Positions 6,705 to 13,180 of a DNA stretch of 13,180 nucleotides are shown here, in pieces (the first letter of the stretch is position 1; each line of letters opens with the position of its first letter). The stretch spans positions 1-13,180 of the forward strand of contig QNCE01000030.1 of the NCBI GenBank assembly GCA_003644405.1, read 5' to 3'. The translations under genes and the position numbers were made by a program. This DNA comes from Candidatus Omnitrophota bacterium (GTDB taxonomy: Bacteria; Omnitrophota; Gorgyraeia; Duberdicusellales; 4484-171). A model generated the notes under the pieces. The model had not been told where the DNA came from and made no database searches. It saw only the letters and a program-made list of their open reading frames with translations.

Positions 6705-7856
6705 TTAAAAGTATTCCCTGTATAATTGAAGAAGCCGATTCCACACAGATTGGCCAGGATAGTTAACCTCTTCCAAAAATCTTCTAATTCCATACTTTAT
6801 CACCCCTAATAAAGCTAAGTTAGGTAACCTAAATTGAGGTATAACTATCTCCATTGTAGGAAAGGACTCTTGGATAAATTCATAAAATCCCTTTAAGGAA
6901 GAAACATTCCCTAAGAATAAAACTTTTTTACTCTTAGAGGGGAAATCTTCTAAAAAGGAAAGGAGTTGCATCAACCTTTCTATCATTACTTTCTTAATAG
7001 TAGAATTTATACTTTCCAAACTTACATTCATATATTTTTCTTCACCCTTTTTTATCACTATTTCTTTACTAAAGGATGAGTTGGAAAAAGATAGGTAACA
7101 GTTAAGAATCTCAGAAGACACTTGAGGAGAAAAGGCAAAATTTCTCTCTATTTCTTTTATTAAAGCCTCTCTTCCAAACCTAGAAATACTAAAGTCAATT
7201 TTATTTTCTACTAACAGTGAAATAAGGGTATCTTCTTCCTCTATATTTACTGTAACCAACAATGAAGAATGATCTTTTTTACCAAACTCTACACTTAAGT
7301 CTCCAATAGGAGCAAACACTACTCTTGAAAGTTTTCTCCCTACATTTTCAAAAATTTCCTTTAATTGAGTAAGCATTTTTCTTTCTGTATAAACTATATA
7401 ACTTTTGACATCTATTTTATGACTCTCTAAGCTAAGAGGTAGGTCAAGATACGTTTTTCCACCTACTCTATACTCTAAAATAATATGATGAATACAGAAA
7501 TGATTTAACTCCAAATTTGCATTCTCTATGTATTGCTTAACTGAATCTATAACCTTATGAGTAATTATTTTCTTCCCAAAAGAAGAAAGAGGAATGATAT
7601 CTTCGACTATCTTTACTGTGGCTAAATTTATAGGTAAACGAAGATAGATTCTCTCTATCCCTAGAGAGTGTTTTTTTTCCTCTCTTCTTAATATTTCTTC
7701 TAAAGAATCAATACATTCTCTAATGATTTCCACCAGTCCAGTGGAAGAGGAAGGAATTTCTCCTTGATAAAGAGGGAAAAAATTGTTTCGATTATAGGAA
7801 ACCAAAAGAAACTTTAGGACATTTTTTTCTATCCCTAAACCGCATAACCCTCTCAT
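6705..7856 (-). CDS. ftsA: Divergent FtsA-like divisome protein with eroded ATP-binding motifs
   Basis: FtsA is the actin-like protein that tethers FtsZ to the membrane and recruits the divisome. The call rests on position (directly after ftsQ, 4-base ATGA overlap), size (383 residues; the family is typically about 400-430) and partial similarity. There is an SHS2-like stretch (about 80-160), the region YTERKMLTQLKEIFENVGR (156-174) ahead of VVFAPIGD (179-186), and ISRFGREALIKEIERNFAFS (224-243). The last residues, SVWNRLLQLYREYF (370-383), closely resemble the C-terminal amphipathic membrane-targeting helix of FtsA. Oddly, all three nucleotide-binding motifs are degenerate. Phosphate-1 reads GLGIEKN instead of GLDIGT (residues 6-12). 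Phosphate-2 reads VTVNIEEEDT instead of a VDIGxGTT pattern (201-210). The adenosine motif reads FLGNVSSLKG instead of TGGxAxLxG (314-323). It may therefore be a non-hydrolysing or non-ATP-binding FtsA. A PilM-like relative is the alternative, but the gene order argues against it. ftsZ does not follow. Confidence 0.8.
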   Translation of the reverse strand: MRGLCGLGIEKNVLKFLLVSYNRNNFFPLYQGEIPSSSTGLVEIIRECIDSLEEILRREEKKHSLGIERIYLRLPINLATVKIVEDIIPLSSFGKKIITHKVIDSVKQYIENANLELNHFCIHHIILEYRVGGKTYLDLPLSLESHKIDVKSYIVYTERKMLTQLKEIFENVGRKLSRVVFAPIGDLSVEFGKKDHSSLLVTVNIEEEDTLISLLVENKIDFSISRFGREALIKEIERNFAFSPQVSSEILNCYLSFSNSSFSKEIVIKKGEEKYMNVSLESINSTIKKVMIERLMQLLSFLEDFPSKSKKVLFLGNVSSLKGFYEFIQESFPTMEIVIPQFRLPNLALLGVIKYGIRRFLEEVNYPGQSVWNRLLQLYREYF

Positions 7857-8614
7857 CTTTTCTTAATAAATACCTTATCGTATCTTAAGTCAATATACCT
7901 TAAGGAAGATAAAGTATTATTAAATCTATCTTTCAAAAGTAAGGTAAGAAGCTTTAATTTTTTTTGAAAATCACTGCTACCTAAAACGATTCTTGTATCA
8001 TTACATATAAGAGATAAACTCCCTAAGTCTTTAGCTACAATAATATCAACTTTACCCAAGTTAAAATTTTTTAGTATCTTTATTAACTGACCTGCTTTTC
8101 TAACTTTTTGATCTTGAATGACTTCTCCTTCTGCTAGCTTAGAGGGACAACTGCCAATATCTACAATGATTAGAGATTTTGACGCAACACCTTCTTTTGT
8201 AATAATTCTGAATTGGTTATCCACAGTATAGAAAGTATCTCCACATTTCACTTGGAAGAAAGGGACGCGTGTCTCTATCTCAAATAATAAAAGATGGGGG
8301 AACTTCTTTACTATTTTTACCTCTTTAATTTCCGGATAAAAGTGTAATAAATGCTGACGAATCATCTCTAGATTAAGAAAAAGGAGTGATTTACCTCTTA
8401 CTAATCTTTCGATATCCTTTAGAAACCTAGTTTCTTGGGGTTTTACTTTTACTTCTTTAACTTGAAAAAGCTTAACTTCTTTTATTCTTCCCTCCCTATA
8501 AAAGAAAGATCTAATTCCTAAAATCACAATAACGAAAGCAATTATAGCTAAAATATACATCCATACCTTCTTAGAAAAAAAACCTCTAGAGACCTCTCTT
8601 TCCCTTTTCTTCAT
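7853..8614 (-). CDS. ftsQ: Cell division protein FtsQ/DivIB
   Basis: FtsQ is a bitopic inner-membrane protein that scaffolds FtsL/FtsB and later divisome enzymes. The 253-residue protein has a short, basic cytoplasmic N-terminus (about 1-16, rich in Lys and Arg). One transmembrane helix follows (about 17-37), then a periplasmic POTRA domain (about 46-118). The POTRA pattern is visible as FQVKEVKV (50-57), LVRGKSLLFLNLEMIRQHL (71-89) and YPEIKEVKIVKKFPHLL (93-109). FEIETRVPFF (111-120) and the YTVDNQF start of the beta domain (129-135) complete the family signature. The remainder to 253 would be the FtsQ beta-domain. Its ATG follows the ddl TAA with no bases between, and its TGA overlaps the next ATG. 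The ddl-ftsQ-ftsA order is the classical dcw order, which supports a sequence that is otherwise poorly conserved. Confidence 0.9.
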   Translation of the reverse strand: MKKREREVSRGFFSKKVWMYILAIIAFVIVILGIRSFFYREGRIKEVKLFQVKEVKVKPQETRFLKDIERLVRGKSLLFLNLEMIRQHLLHFYPEIKEVKIVKKFPHLLLFEIETRVPFFQVKCGDTFYTVDNQFRIITKEGVASKSLIIVDIGSCPSKLAEGEVIQDQKVRKAGQLIKILKNFNLGKVDIIVAKDLGSLSLICNDTRIVLGSSDFQKKLKLLTLLLKDRFNNTLSSLRYIDLRYDKVFIKKR

Positions 8615-9562
8615 TTACTGGTTAACTTTTATTCTTCCTCTTTCTAACGCTAAAACTACCATTTTTTTTATTAACCCATCAAAATCTATGCCATAACATC
8701 TTGCTGAAAGAGGAAGCAAACTGTGGGAAGTAAGCCCCGGAATAGAATTTACTTCAAGAACGAAAGGAGTATTATCTCTGCTTAACCTTATATCTACACG
8801 GGAGAAGTGTTCACAGCCTAAAGCTTTATGTGCTTCTAAAGCTATTCTCTGAATGCGAGAGTAAACTCCTTTATCTAAAGGAGCAGGGGCAAGAAATTCT
8901 GCTAAATTATCACTGTACTTAGTAGTAAAGTCAAAGTAACTACTTTGGGGAACGATTTCCACTACTCCTAAAGGCTTTTCTTCTAATATCCCTACGGTAA
9001 ATTCTCTTCCCTCGATATAACTTTCTAAAATTACATTCTCTCCTAAAGAAAACGCTTTACCTAGGGCATGGTTGAGTTGATATTTGTTATAGACAATAGA
9101 AATTCCCAGACTAGAACCACTAAAGTAAGGTTTTACAACCTGAGGAAAACTAAAACTTTTGTTTAAACTATCCCCTCTTTTAATAACCAAAAACTCTGGT
9201 GTGGGAACGCCCATTTTTTTAAATATTTTTTTGGAAGCAATCTTGTTCATAGCTAAGTAGCTTGCTAGCGGTTTTGAACCTGTATAAGGTAGATCCATTT
9301 TTTCTAAAATACTCTGTATCCCTCCATCTTCCCCAAACCTTCCATGGAGAGCTATAAAAGCAATTTCTATCTCTGCTTCTTCGAGTATTTTCCTAATTAT
9401 TTTTTCATCAGTAGTAAAAATATCTATAGGTTTGGCGTTTATTCTCTGCCTCTCTAAGGAAAGACAAACTTGTTCTCCTGACAAAAGAGAAATATCTCTC
9501 TCTTCAGAAACTCCTCCCTGGAGTACTCCTACACAAATCTCTTTTAAATTTAACTCTCCCAT
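8615..9562 (-). CDS. ddl: D-alanine--D-alanine ligase
   Basis: The enzyme joins two D-alanines with ATP to make the dipeptide that MurF adds to the peptidoglycan precursor. The 315-residue ATP-grasp protein has GGVSEERDISL (16-26), ALHGRFGEDG (71-80), LPYTGS (91-96), VVKPYFSGSSLG (142-153), VILESYIEGREFTVG (177-191) and SRVDIRL (254-260). The final EVNSIPGLTSHSLLP (270-284) is also typical. Key residues fall at or near the E. coli DdlB numbers: Glu21 (Glu15 in DdlB), Ser150, Lys215, Tyr216, Arg255 and the Mg ligands Asp257, Glu270 and Asn272. Tyr216 rather than Phe indicates D-Ala-D-Ala rather than D-Ala-D-lactate output, so there is no sign of intrinsic vancomycin resistance of the Leuconostoc type. 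It overlaps murB by 13 bases and abuts ftsQ exactly. Confidence 0.96.
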   Translation of the reverse strand: MGELNLKEICVGVLQGGVSEERDISLLSGEQVCLSLERQRINAKPIDIFTTDEKIIRKILEEAEIEIAFIALHGRFGEDGGIQSILEKMDLPYTGSKPLASYLAMNKIASKKIFKKMGVPTPEFLVIKRGDSLNKSFSFPQVVKPYFSGSSLGISIVYNKYQLNHALGKAFSLGENVILESYIEGREFTVGILEEKPLGVVEIVPQSSYFDFTTKYSDNLAEFLAPAPLDKGVYSRIQRIALEAHKALGCEHFSRVDIRLSRDNTPFVLEVNSIPGLTSHSLLPLSARCYGIDFDGLIKKMVVLALERGRIKVNQ

Positions 9563-10431
9563 ATTACAATTTCTTCTTCTAACTTTACAGAAAATCTTTG
9601 GTAAACTTTTCTTTTTATAGTTTCTATTACAGATAATGTATCTCTAAAGGAGCCCCTCCCCTTATTCAGAATAAAGTTTGCATGCTTAGATGATACAAAA
9701 ATAGAACCAATGCCAAATCCTTTAAGACCACACTCTTGGATAAGCTTTCCTGCCCACATCCCGGGAGGATTCTTAAATATACACCCTAAGCTGGGATAAG
9801 AAAGGTCTTGCTTCTCTGCTCTTTCCTTTAAGAACTCAACTGCTCTCTCTTTGACTGACTTCCCTTTCTCTAAAACCAGTTTCACTTTAGTAACTATAAA
9901 GTCTCTAAGAGAAGTGTATCTATATCCATAGTTAATTTCATGTTTCTTTAAAATCTTTGTCTCTCCTTGAAAAGAAACTGCCTCTACTTCTTCCACGAAA
10001 GAGAAAAATTCCCTCCCAAAACTAGAAGCGTTCATCACACACATTCCGCCCACAGTAGCAGGGATACCAGCGAACATCTCTAAACCTCCTAAGTTACTTT
10101 TTACACAGTAATCTAACAAATCTCTAAAGGAAGTAGCTGCCCCTACTTCTAAAGTTAGACTATCGATTCGATTTATAAAGACAAACCCCCTCCCTAACTT
10201 TACTACTGCCGAGTTAATAATTCCCTCATCGTTTATCAGAATGTTAGAGCCTCCCCCTAAAACATAACAGGGGATATTTTGTTTATTTAACTCTCTGAGT
10301 AAATGAATTAAATCTTCTTTCTGGGAGGGGAGGAAAAAATTCTTTGCCCTTCCCCCTACTTTGAAAAAGGATAGTTTATTAAGAGGGTAATACTTTAGCC
10401 TTATTTCTTTTAAACTCTTCGATAATATCAT
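9550..10431 (-). CDS. murB: UDP-N-acetylenolpyruvoylglucosamine reductase, active-site Cys variant
   Basis: MurB reduces UDP-GlcNAc-enolpyruvate to UDP-MurNAc with NADPH and FAD in the cytoplasm. The 293-residue protein is of the shorter type II form, judging by length and the C-terminal pattern. FAD-domain signatures are SFFKVGGRA (21-29), VLGGGSNILI (57-66), MFAGIPATVGG (119-129), NASSFG (134-139) and YGYRYTSLR (168-176). The active-site block reads SYPSLGCIFKNPPG (211-224), followed by AGKLIQECGLKG, SSKHANFILN and the terminal LEEEIVI (284-290) with the expected catalytic Glu (Glu287). The usual proton-donor Ser (Ser229 in E. coli) is Cys217 here. The ATG at 10431 is the only conventional start between an in-frame TAA (10446-10444) and the conserved GG motif, so the 53-base overlap with murC is real. 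No good ribosome site precedes it, which suggests coupling to murC translation. Confidence 0.95.
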   Translation of the reverse strand: MILSKSLKEIRLKYYPLNKLSFFKVGGRAKNFFLPSQKEDLIHLLRELNKQNIPCYVLGGGSNILINDEGIINSAVVKLGRGFVFINRIDSLTLEVGAATSFRDLLDYCVKSNLGGLEMFAGIPATVGGMCVMNASSFGREFFSFVEEVEAVSFQGETKILKKHEINYGYRYTSLRDFIVTKVKLVLEKGKSVKERAVEFLKERAEKQDLSYPSLGCIFKNPPGMWAGKLIQECGLKGFGIGSIFVSSKHANFILNKGRGSFRDTLSVIETIKRKVYQRFSVKLEEEIVIWES

Positions 10432-11764
10432 TGAGTAAAATATTTATATCTCCTGCTCCCAAAGCCAAAACTAAATCTCCCTCCTTTAAGAGAGGTAACA
10501 CTTCCTCTACTAAGTGATCTTTAGGAAAATAAAAACATTTTTTATTGAAGTGTTGTTTAAGTTCTTTCCATAAAATTTCGTCATCAAAACCTGGAGGTTT
10601 TACTTCTCCTGCAGAGTAAATATCTGTAAGAATCAAAACATCACATAAAGAAAAAGATTGAGCAAACTCCTGGTAAAGATAAGATAAGCGAGAGTAACGA
10701 TGTGGTTGGAAAATCACCACCAACCTTTCAGGTTTAAGAAGCTTAGCACTCTTTATAGTAGCCTTAACTTCTGTAGGATGGTGAGCATAATCTTCTAAGA
10801 AAGCTATCCCTTCTATTCTATCCTTAACCTCAAATCTCCTTTTTGTCCCTTTAAAAGAAATGAAGGCAGAAAAAACCTTATCCATATCTTCTCCTAAATA
10901 GTAAAAGAAAGCTATTACTGCTAAAGCATTTAAAACATTATGTTCACCTATGAGAGGAATCTTTACCTTTGAATAATTTTTATCTTTGATAGTTAGGCTA
11001 AAAGAAGTAAACTCTCCATCAAAATTTATCTCCTTTGCAAATAGATCAACCCCCGAAGTGTAACCATACTTCAAAGAATTCACCTCTTGGATAATAGACT
11101 TTAATGGCTCAAGATCCGCCCATCCTATAACTAATTCTTTAGTACGATAAGCGAATTCTCTAAATGCTTTATCTAAATTTTTTCTATCTCCATAAAAATC
11201 AATATGTTCATTATCGATATTGGTAATTATAGCTATCCACGGATAGTAGTTAAGAATTGTACCATCACTCTCATCAATTTCGATCACAAAAAAATCCTTC
11301 CCCCACCAAGAAGATTTAGAATAACCAAGAGGCTGAGCTCCTATAAAGGTAGAAGGTTGATACCCTAAAGAGTTAAGAAGATGGGTCAGGAGTGCGCTAG
11401 TAGTAGTTTTACCATGGCTTCCACTTACCGCAATAACCTTCTTATCCTTAGAGATTTCTCCCAATAGCTTACCTCTCTTTACTAAAGGAATTCCTCTCTT
11501 CTTGGCAGCCATAATCTCGATGTTATCTTCTCTTATTGCTGAAGAGTAACATACAAGTTCTACTCCATCCAGATTTCTCTCACTATGTCCCAAAAAAACC
11601 TCTATTCCTGCTTCTTTTACTTTTCCAAAGTAGAAACTTTCTTTAACATCCGAACCACTAACTAGGTAACCCTTATCTTTGAGAAGCATAGCCAAACCAC
11701 TCATCCCTGCACCCCCAACACCTATAAGATGAATCTTCCTTATTCTAGATAGAATTTCTTCCAT
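10379..11764 (-). CDS. murC: UDP-N-acetylmuramate--L-alanine ligase
   Basis: MurC adds the first amino acid, L-Ala, to UDP-MurNAc at the cost of ATP in the cytoplasm. The 461-residue protein is full length for the family, with three Mur-ligase domains. The N-terminal UDP-binding Rossmann part has HLIGVGGAGMSGLA (12-25) and SGSD (36-39). The ATPase domain has the P-loop SGSHGKTTT (114-122), EIDESDGT (162-169) and TNIDNEHIDFYG (181-192). GEHNVLNA (273-280) marks the end of the central domain. The C-terminal domain has FKGTKRRFE (304-312), DYAHHPTE (325-332) and FQPHRYSR (352-359). The DYAHHPTE and QPHRYSR pair singles out MurC from MurD/E/F and from Mpl. It starts at the ATG at 11764, overlapping the metallopeptidase gene by 25 bases. 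Confidence 0.97.
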   Translation of the reverse strand: MEEILSRIRKIHLIGVGGAGMSGLAMLLKDKGYLVSGSDVKESFYFGKVKEAGIEVFLGHSERNLDGVELVCYSSAIREDNIEIMAAKKRGIPLVKRGKLLGEISKDKKVIAVSGSHGKTTTSALLTHLLNSLGYQPSTFIGAQPLGYSKSSWWGKDFFVIEIDESDGTILNYYPWIAIITNIDNEHIDFYGDRKNLDKAFREFAYRTKELVIGWADLEPLKSIIQEVNSLKYGYTSGVDLFAKEINFDGEFTSFSLTIKDKNYSKVKIPLIGEHNVLNALAVIAFFYYLGEDMDKVFSAFISFKGTKRRFEVKDRIEGIAFLEDYAHHPTEVKATIKSAKLLKPERLVVIFQPHRYSRLSYLYQEFAQSFSLCDVLILTDIYSAGEVKPPGFDDEILWKELKQHFNKKCFYFPKDHLVEEVLPLLKEGDLVLALGAGDINILLNDIIEEFKRNKAKVLPS

Positions 11765-12531
11765 AACCGTTCAAAATCTTGATAATTATTTATTAATCCA
11801 TAGTTAGAGAATAAAGCTTCTTTAAAGTCACAATGTCTTCTCAACCGTGAGAGAAATTCCCTAAATTTAACTTCTCCAAATCTCTCTATAAGAAAGTTAA
11901 TCATACTCCAAGCTTGGAGATAAAAATTTTTCACATAATAGGGTGATTTCCCTTTTAAACTATTAGGAGTTAGCTTCTCCATCTGAGAAAATTCTATATA
12001 CTCCCTTCTTTTTATAAGCTTCTCTACAGAATCAACAAGATGTTGAAAAGAAACTGAACTAGAGTAGTTAAATTCAGTATACATAGCTACTCCCTCATCA
12101 AACCAAAGAGGCAATCTTTCCATTCTTTCTATATACTCCCGGAGTATTATATGAGTAAGCTCGTGACAAAGGATTGAAGGAAAATTCTCTTGTCCGGGAT
12201 AAGTGTATATAGCCTTACCTTTATAATCAACACATGCACCTGACCACAAAGGACAACCAAATCTTTCCTCGTAGTCCCTTTTATCTTTAGCAATCAAAAT
12301 CTTCCCTCGATCTTCCCAGATCCAAGGGCGTTCTCTTACTAGAAAGAATTCTTGAGTGATCATTCGGTATAAATCCTCTGCTTCTTCTTTTACCTTCTCT
12401 ACATATCTCTCACTAACCTCTGGAGCGTAGTATATTATAAAGTGAGCTCCCTTTAATACACTTAAATCATGAGTTTGAGCAAAGCTCTGGGATATTAGCA
12501 ACAAAAGACAAAAATTTATTACAGAATTCAC
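11740..12531 (-). CDS. Exported MA-clan zinc metallopeptidase (peptidase MA-like, gluzincin)
   Basis: This is a 263-residue protein that looks like a secreted or periplasmic zinc peptidase. The N-terminal hydrophobic stretch at about residues 5-15 ends in SQSFAQT, a good signal-peptidase I site after Ala18. The zinc motif HELTH (123-127, with Glu124 as the base) is followed after exactly 18 residues by Glu146 in LWFDEGVA, giving the gluzincin HExxH-x18-E signature of M1-like and peptidase-MA-like families. The C-terminal part is helical (SMINFLIERFGEVKFREFL). The start is GTG at 12531, chosen because only it gives a full signal peptide. A weak GGAAG lies just upstream, and the n-region then lacks Lys or Arg, since the two Lys codons fall just before the GTG. 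It overlaps murG by 65 bases and murC by 25, so it is embedded in the dcw operon. The substrate is unknown; an envelope or cell-wall-maturation role is inferred from context only. Confidence 0.82.
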   Translation of the reverse strand: MNSVINFCLLLLISQSFAQTHDLSVLKGAHFIIYYAPEVSERYVEKVKEEAEDLYRMITQEFFLVRERPWIWEDRGKILIAKDKRDYEERFGCPLWSGACVDYKGKAIYTYPGQENFPSILCHELTHIILREYIERMERLPLWFDEGVAMYTEFNYSSSVSFQHLVDSVEKLIKRREYIEFSQMEKLTPNSLKGKSPYYVKNFYLQAWSMINFLIERFGEVKFREFLSRLRRHCDFKEALFSNYGLINNYQDFERLWKKFYLE

Positions 12532-13180
12532 TTTCTTCCACCCATAAATTAAGAGACACTAACCTTTCTTTTACCCTCTTCTGTAATAGAGAATCAGTTA
12601 AAATCTTTTCAAAAGTCACCTTAAAATTTTGAAAAGAAAAATTTCTTTGTGAAAATGAGTATCCCGCTCTGTGTTGAACAAAATAAAGAGCATTTTTCTC
12701 TTGGTGTTGAGAAGCCTGAGGATGGGGTATAAAGAGAGGAAGGACTTTATAGTAGGAAACTTCTGCACAGGTCAAAGCTCCTGCTCGAGATATTAAAATA
12801 TCACTTGCAGAATAAAACAATCCTACCTCCCAAGAAAAATCTTTTACTAAGTAATTTTTTTTAAATATTTTACCATAAAAATTTTTAAAATAGGAATAAT
12901 CTCTCTGTCCAGTTAGATGAATTACTTGAAAATCTATTTTGCTTTCTTCCAACAATCTCTTAAACACATTATTAATAAATCTAGAACCTTGACTACCTCC
13001 AAAACAGAACACTACTGGTTTCCAAGGGTGAAAACCTAATATTTTTCTTGCTTCTTCCTTACTCCATTTTTTACAGCAGGAACGTATAGGAATCCCTACT
13101 TTTATAGTTTTTCTTTCTATCATTTTAGAAATTTTCCAAGGATTAAATCCCCAATAAATCTTCTTTACAAAAAATCCTAA
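12467..13180 (-). CDS. murG: MurG, lipid II-forming N-acetylglucosaminyltransferase (5' end outside window)
   Basis: MurG transfers GlcNAc from UDP-GlcNAc to lipid I at the inner face of the membrane, giving lipid II. The frame stays open to the window edge, so 237 residues of the C-terminal part are visible and roughly the first 120 are missing. An internal Met at 13123 is not the start. The visible part has the linker VGIPIR (usual form TGNPVR), the glycine-rich FGGSQGSRFIN, HLTGQRD, the ISRAGALTCAE block and IPHPQASQHQEKNA. These correspond to the UDP-GlcNAc-binding half of GT28 enzymes and include the conserved acidic residue in 'TCAE' and the QHQEKNA donor-site tail. The C-terminus runs about 20 residues past the last family-like helix. 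This tail is the part that overlaps the next gene's signal-peptide region, and its sequence (…IPELCSNS) has no obvious role. Confidence 0.93.
   Translation of the reverse strand, partial: LGFFVKKIYWGFNPWKISKMIERKTIKVGIPIRSCCKKWSKEEARKILGFHPWKPVVFCFGGSQGSRFINNVFKRLLEESKIDFQVIHLTGQRDYSYFKNFYGKIFKKNYLVKDFSWEVGLFYSASDILISRAGALTCAEVSYYKVLPLFIPHPQASQHQEKNALYFVQHRAGYSFSQRNFSFQNFKVTFEKILTDSLLQKRVKERLVSLNLWVEESEFCNKFLSFVANIPELCSNS

Noticed and set aside
8903..8935. Ddl as a D-Ala-D-lactate (vancomycin-resistance type) ligase
   Set aside because: The specificity position is Tyr216 after Lys215, as in D-Ala-D-Ala enzymes, not Phe.
12467..13123. murG as a complete 218-residue gene starting at the internal Met
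   Set aside because: The frame is open to the window edge and the upstream codons continue the MurG inter-domain linker, so this is a gene cut by the window.

Overview
This 13.2 kb window is AT-rich and densely packed, and every gene I can support lies on the minus strand, so transcription runs from high to low coordinates. The organism looks like a Gram-negative (diderm) bacterium. It has cytoplasmic peptidoglycan-precursor genes together with a full set of enzymes for making and activating Kdo, plus a heptose kinase for the LPS inner core. TAA, TAG and TGA are all used as stops, which fits the standard bacterial code. The phylum cannot be fixed from this sequence alone. The low GC content, divergent FtsA and MA-clan peptidase suggest an uncultivated lineage such as Omnitrophota, but that is a guess.

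Region 1 (13180 down to 6705) is part of a division and cell-wall (dcw) cluster: murG (5' end beyond the window), a signal-peptide-bearing MA-clan metallopeptidase, murC, murB, ddl, ftsQ and a strongly divergent ftsA. Neighbouring genes overlap or abut at every junction (65, 25, 53, 13, 0 and 4 bases), so they almost certainly form one transcript with translational coupling. MurG, MurC and MurB make lipid II precursors, Ddl supplies D-Ala-D-Ala, and FtsQ and FtsA belong to the divisome. Two things stand out: the peptidase inserted between murG and murC, and the FtsA whose nucleotide-binding motifs are eroded while its C-terminal membrane-anchor helix is kept. ftsZ does not follow ftsA.

Region 2 (6704 down to 2574) is an LPS inner-core operon behind a plausible sigma-70 promoter: a heptose-7-phosphate kinase (hldA type), kdsB, kdsA, kdsD and kdsC. 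Together KdsD, KdsA, KdsC and KdsB convert ribulose 5-phosphate to CMP-Kdo. KdsA is of the metal-dependent class.

Region 3 (2573 down to 1) holds a small secreted protein with a BamE/SmpA-like pattern. It is followed, behind a good extended -10 promoter, by a PAS-PAS-GGDEF-HD-GYP cyclic-di-GMP protein. The largest gene-free stretch is 138 bases (2436-2573). I saw no tRNA, rRNA, CRISPR array, insertion sequence or convincing intrinsic terminator.
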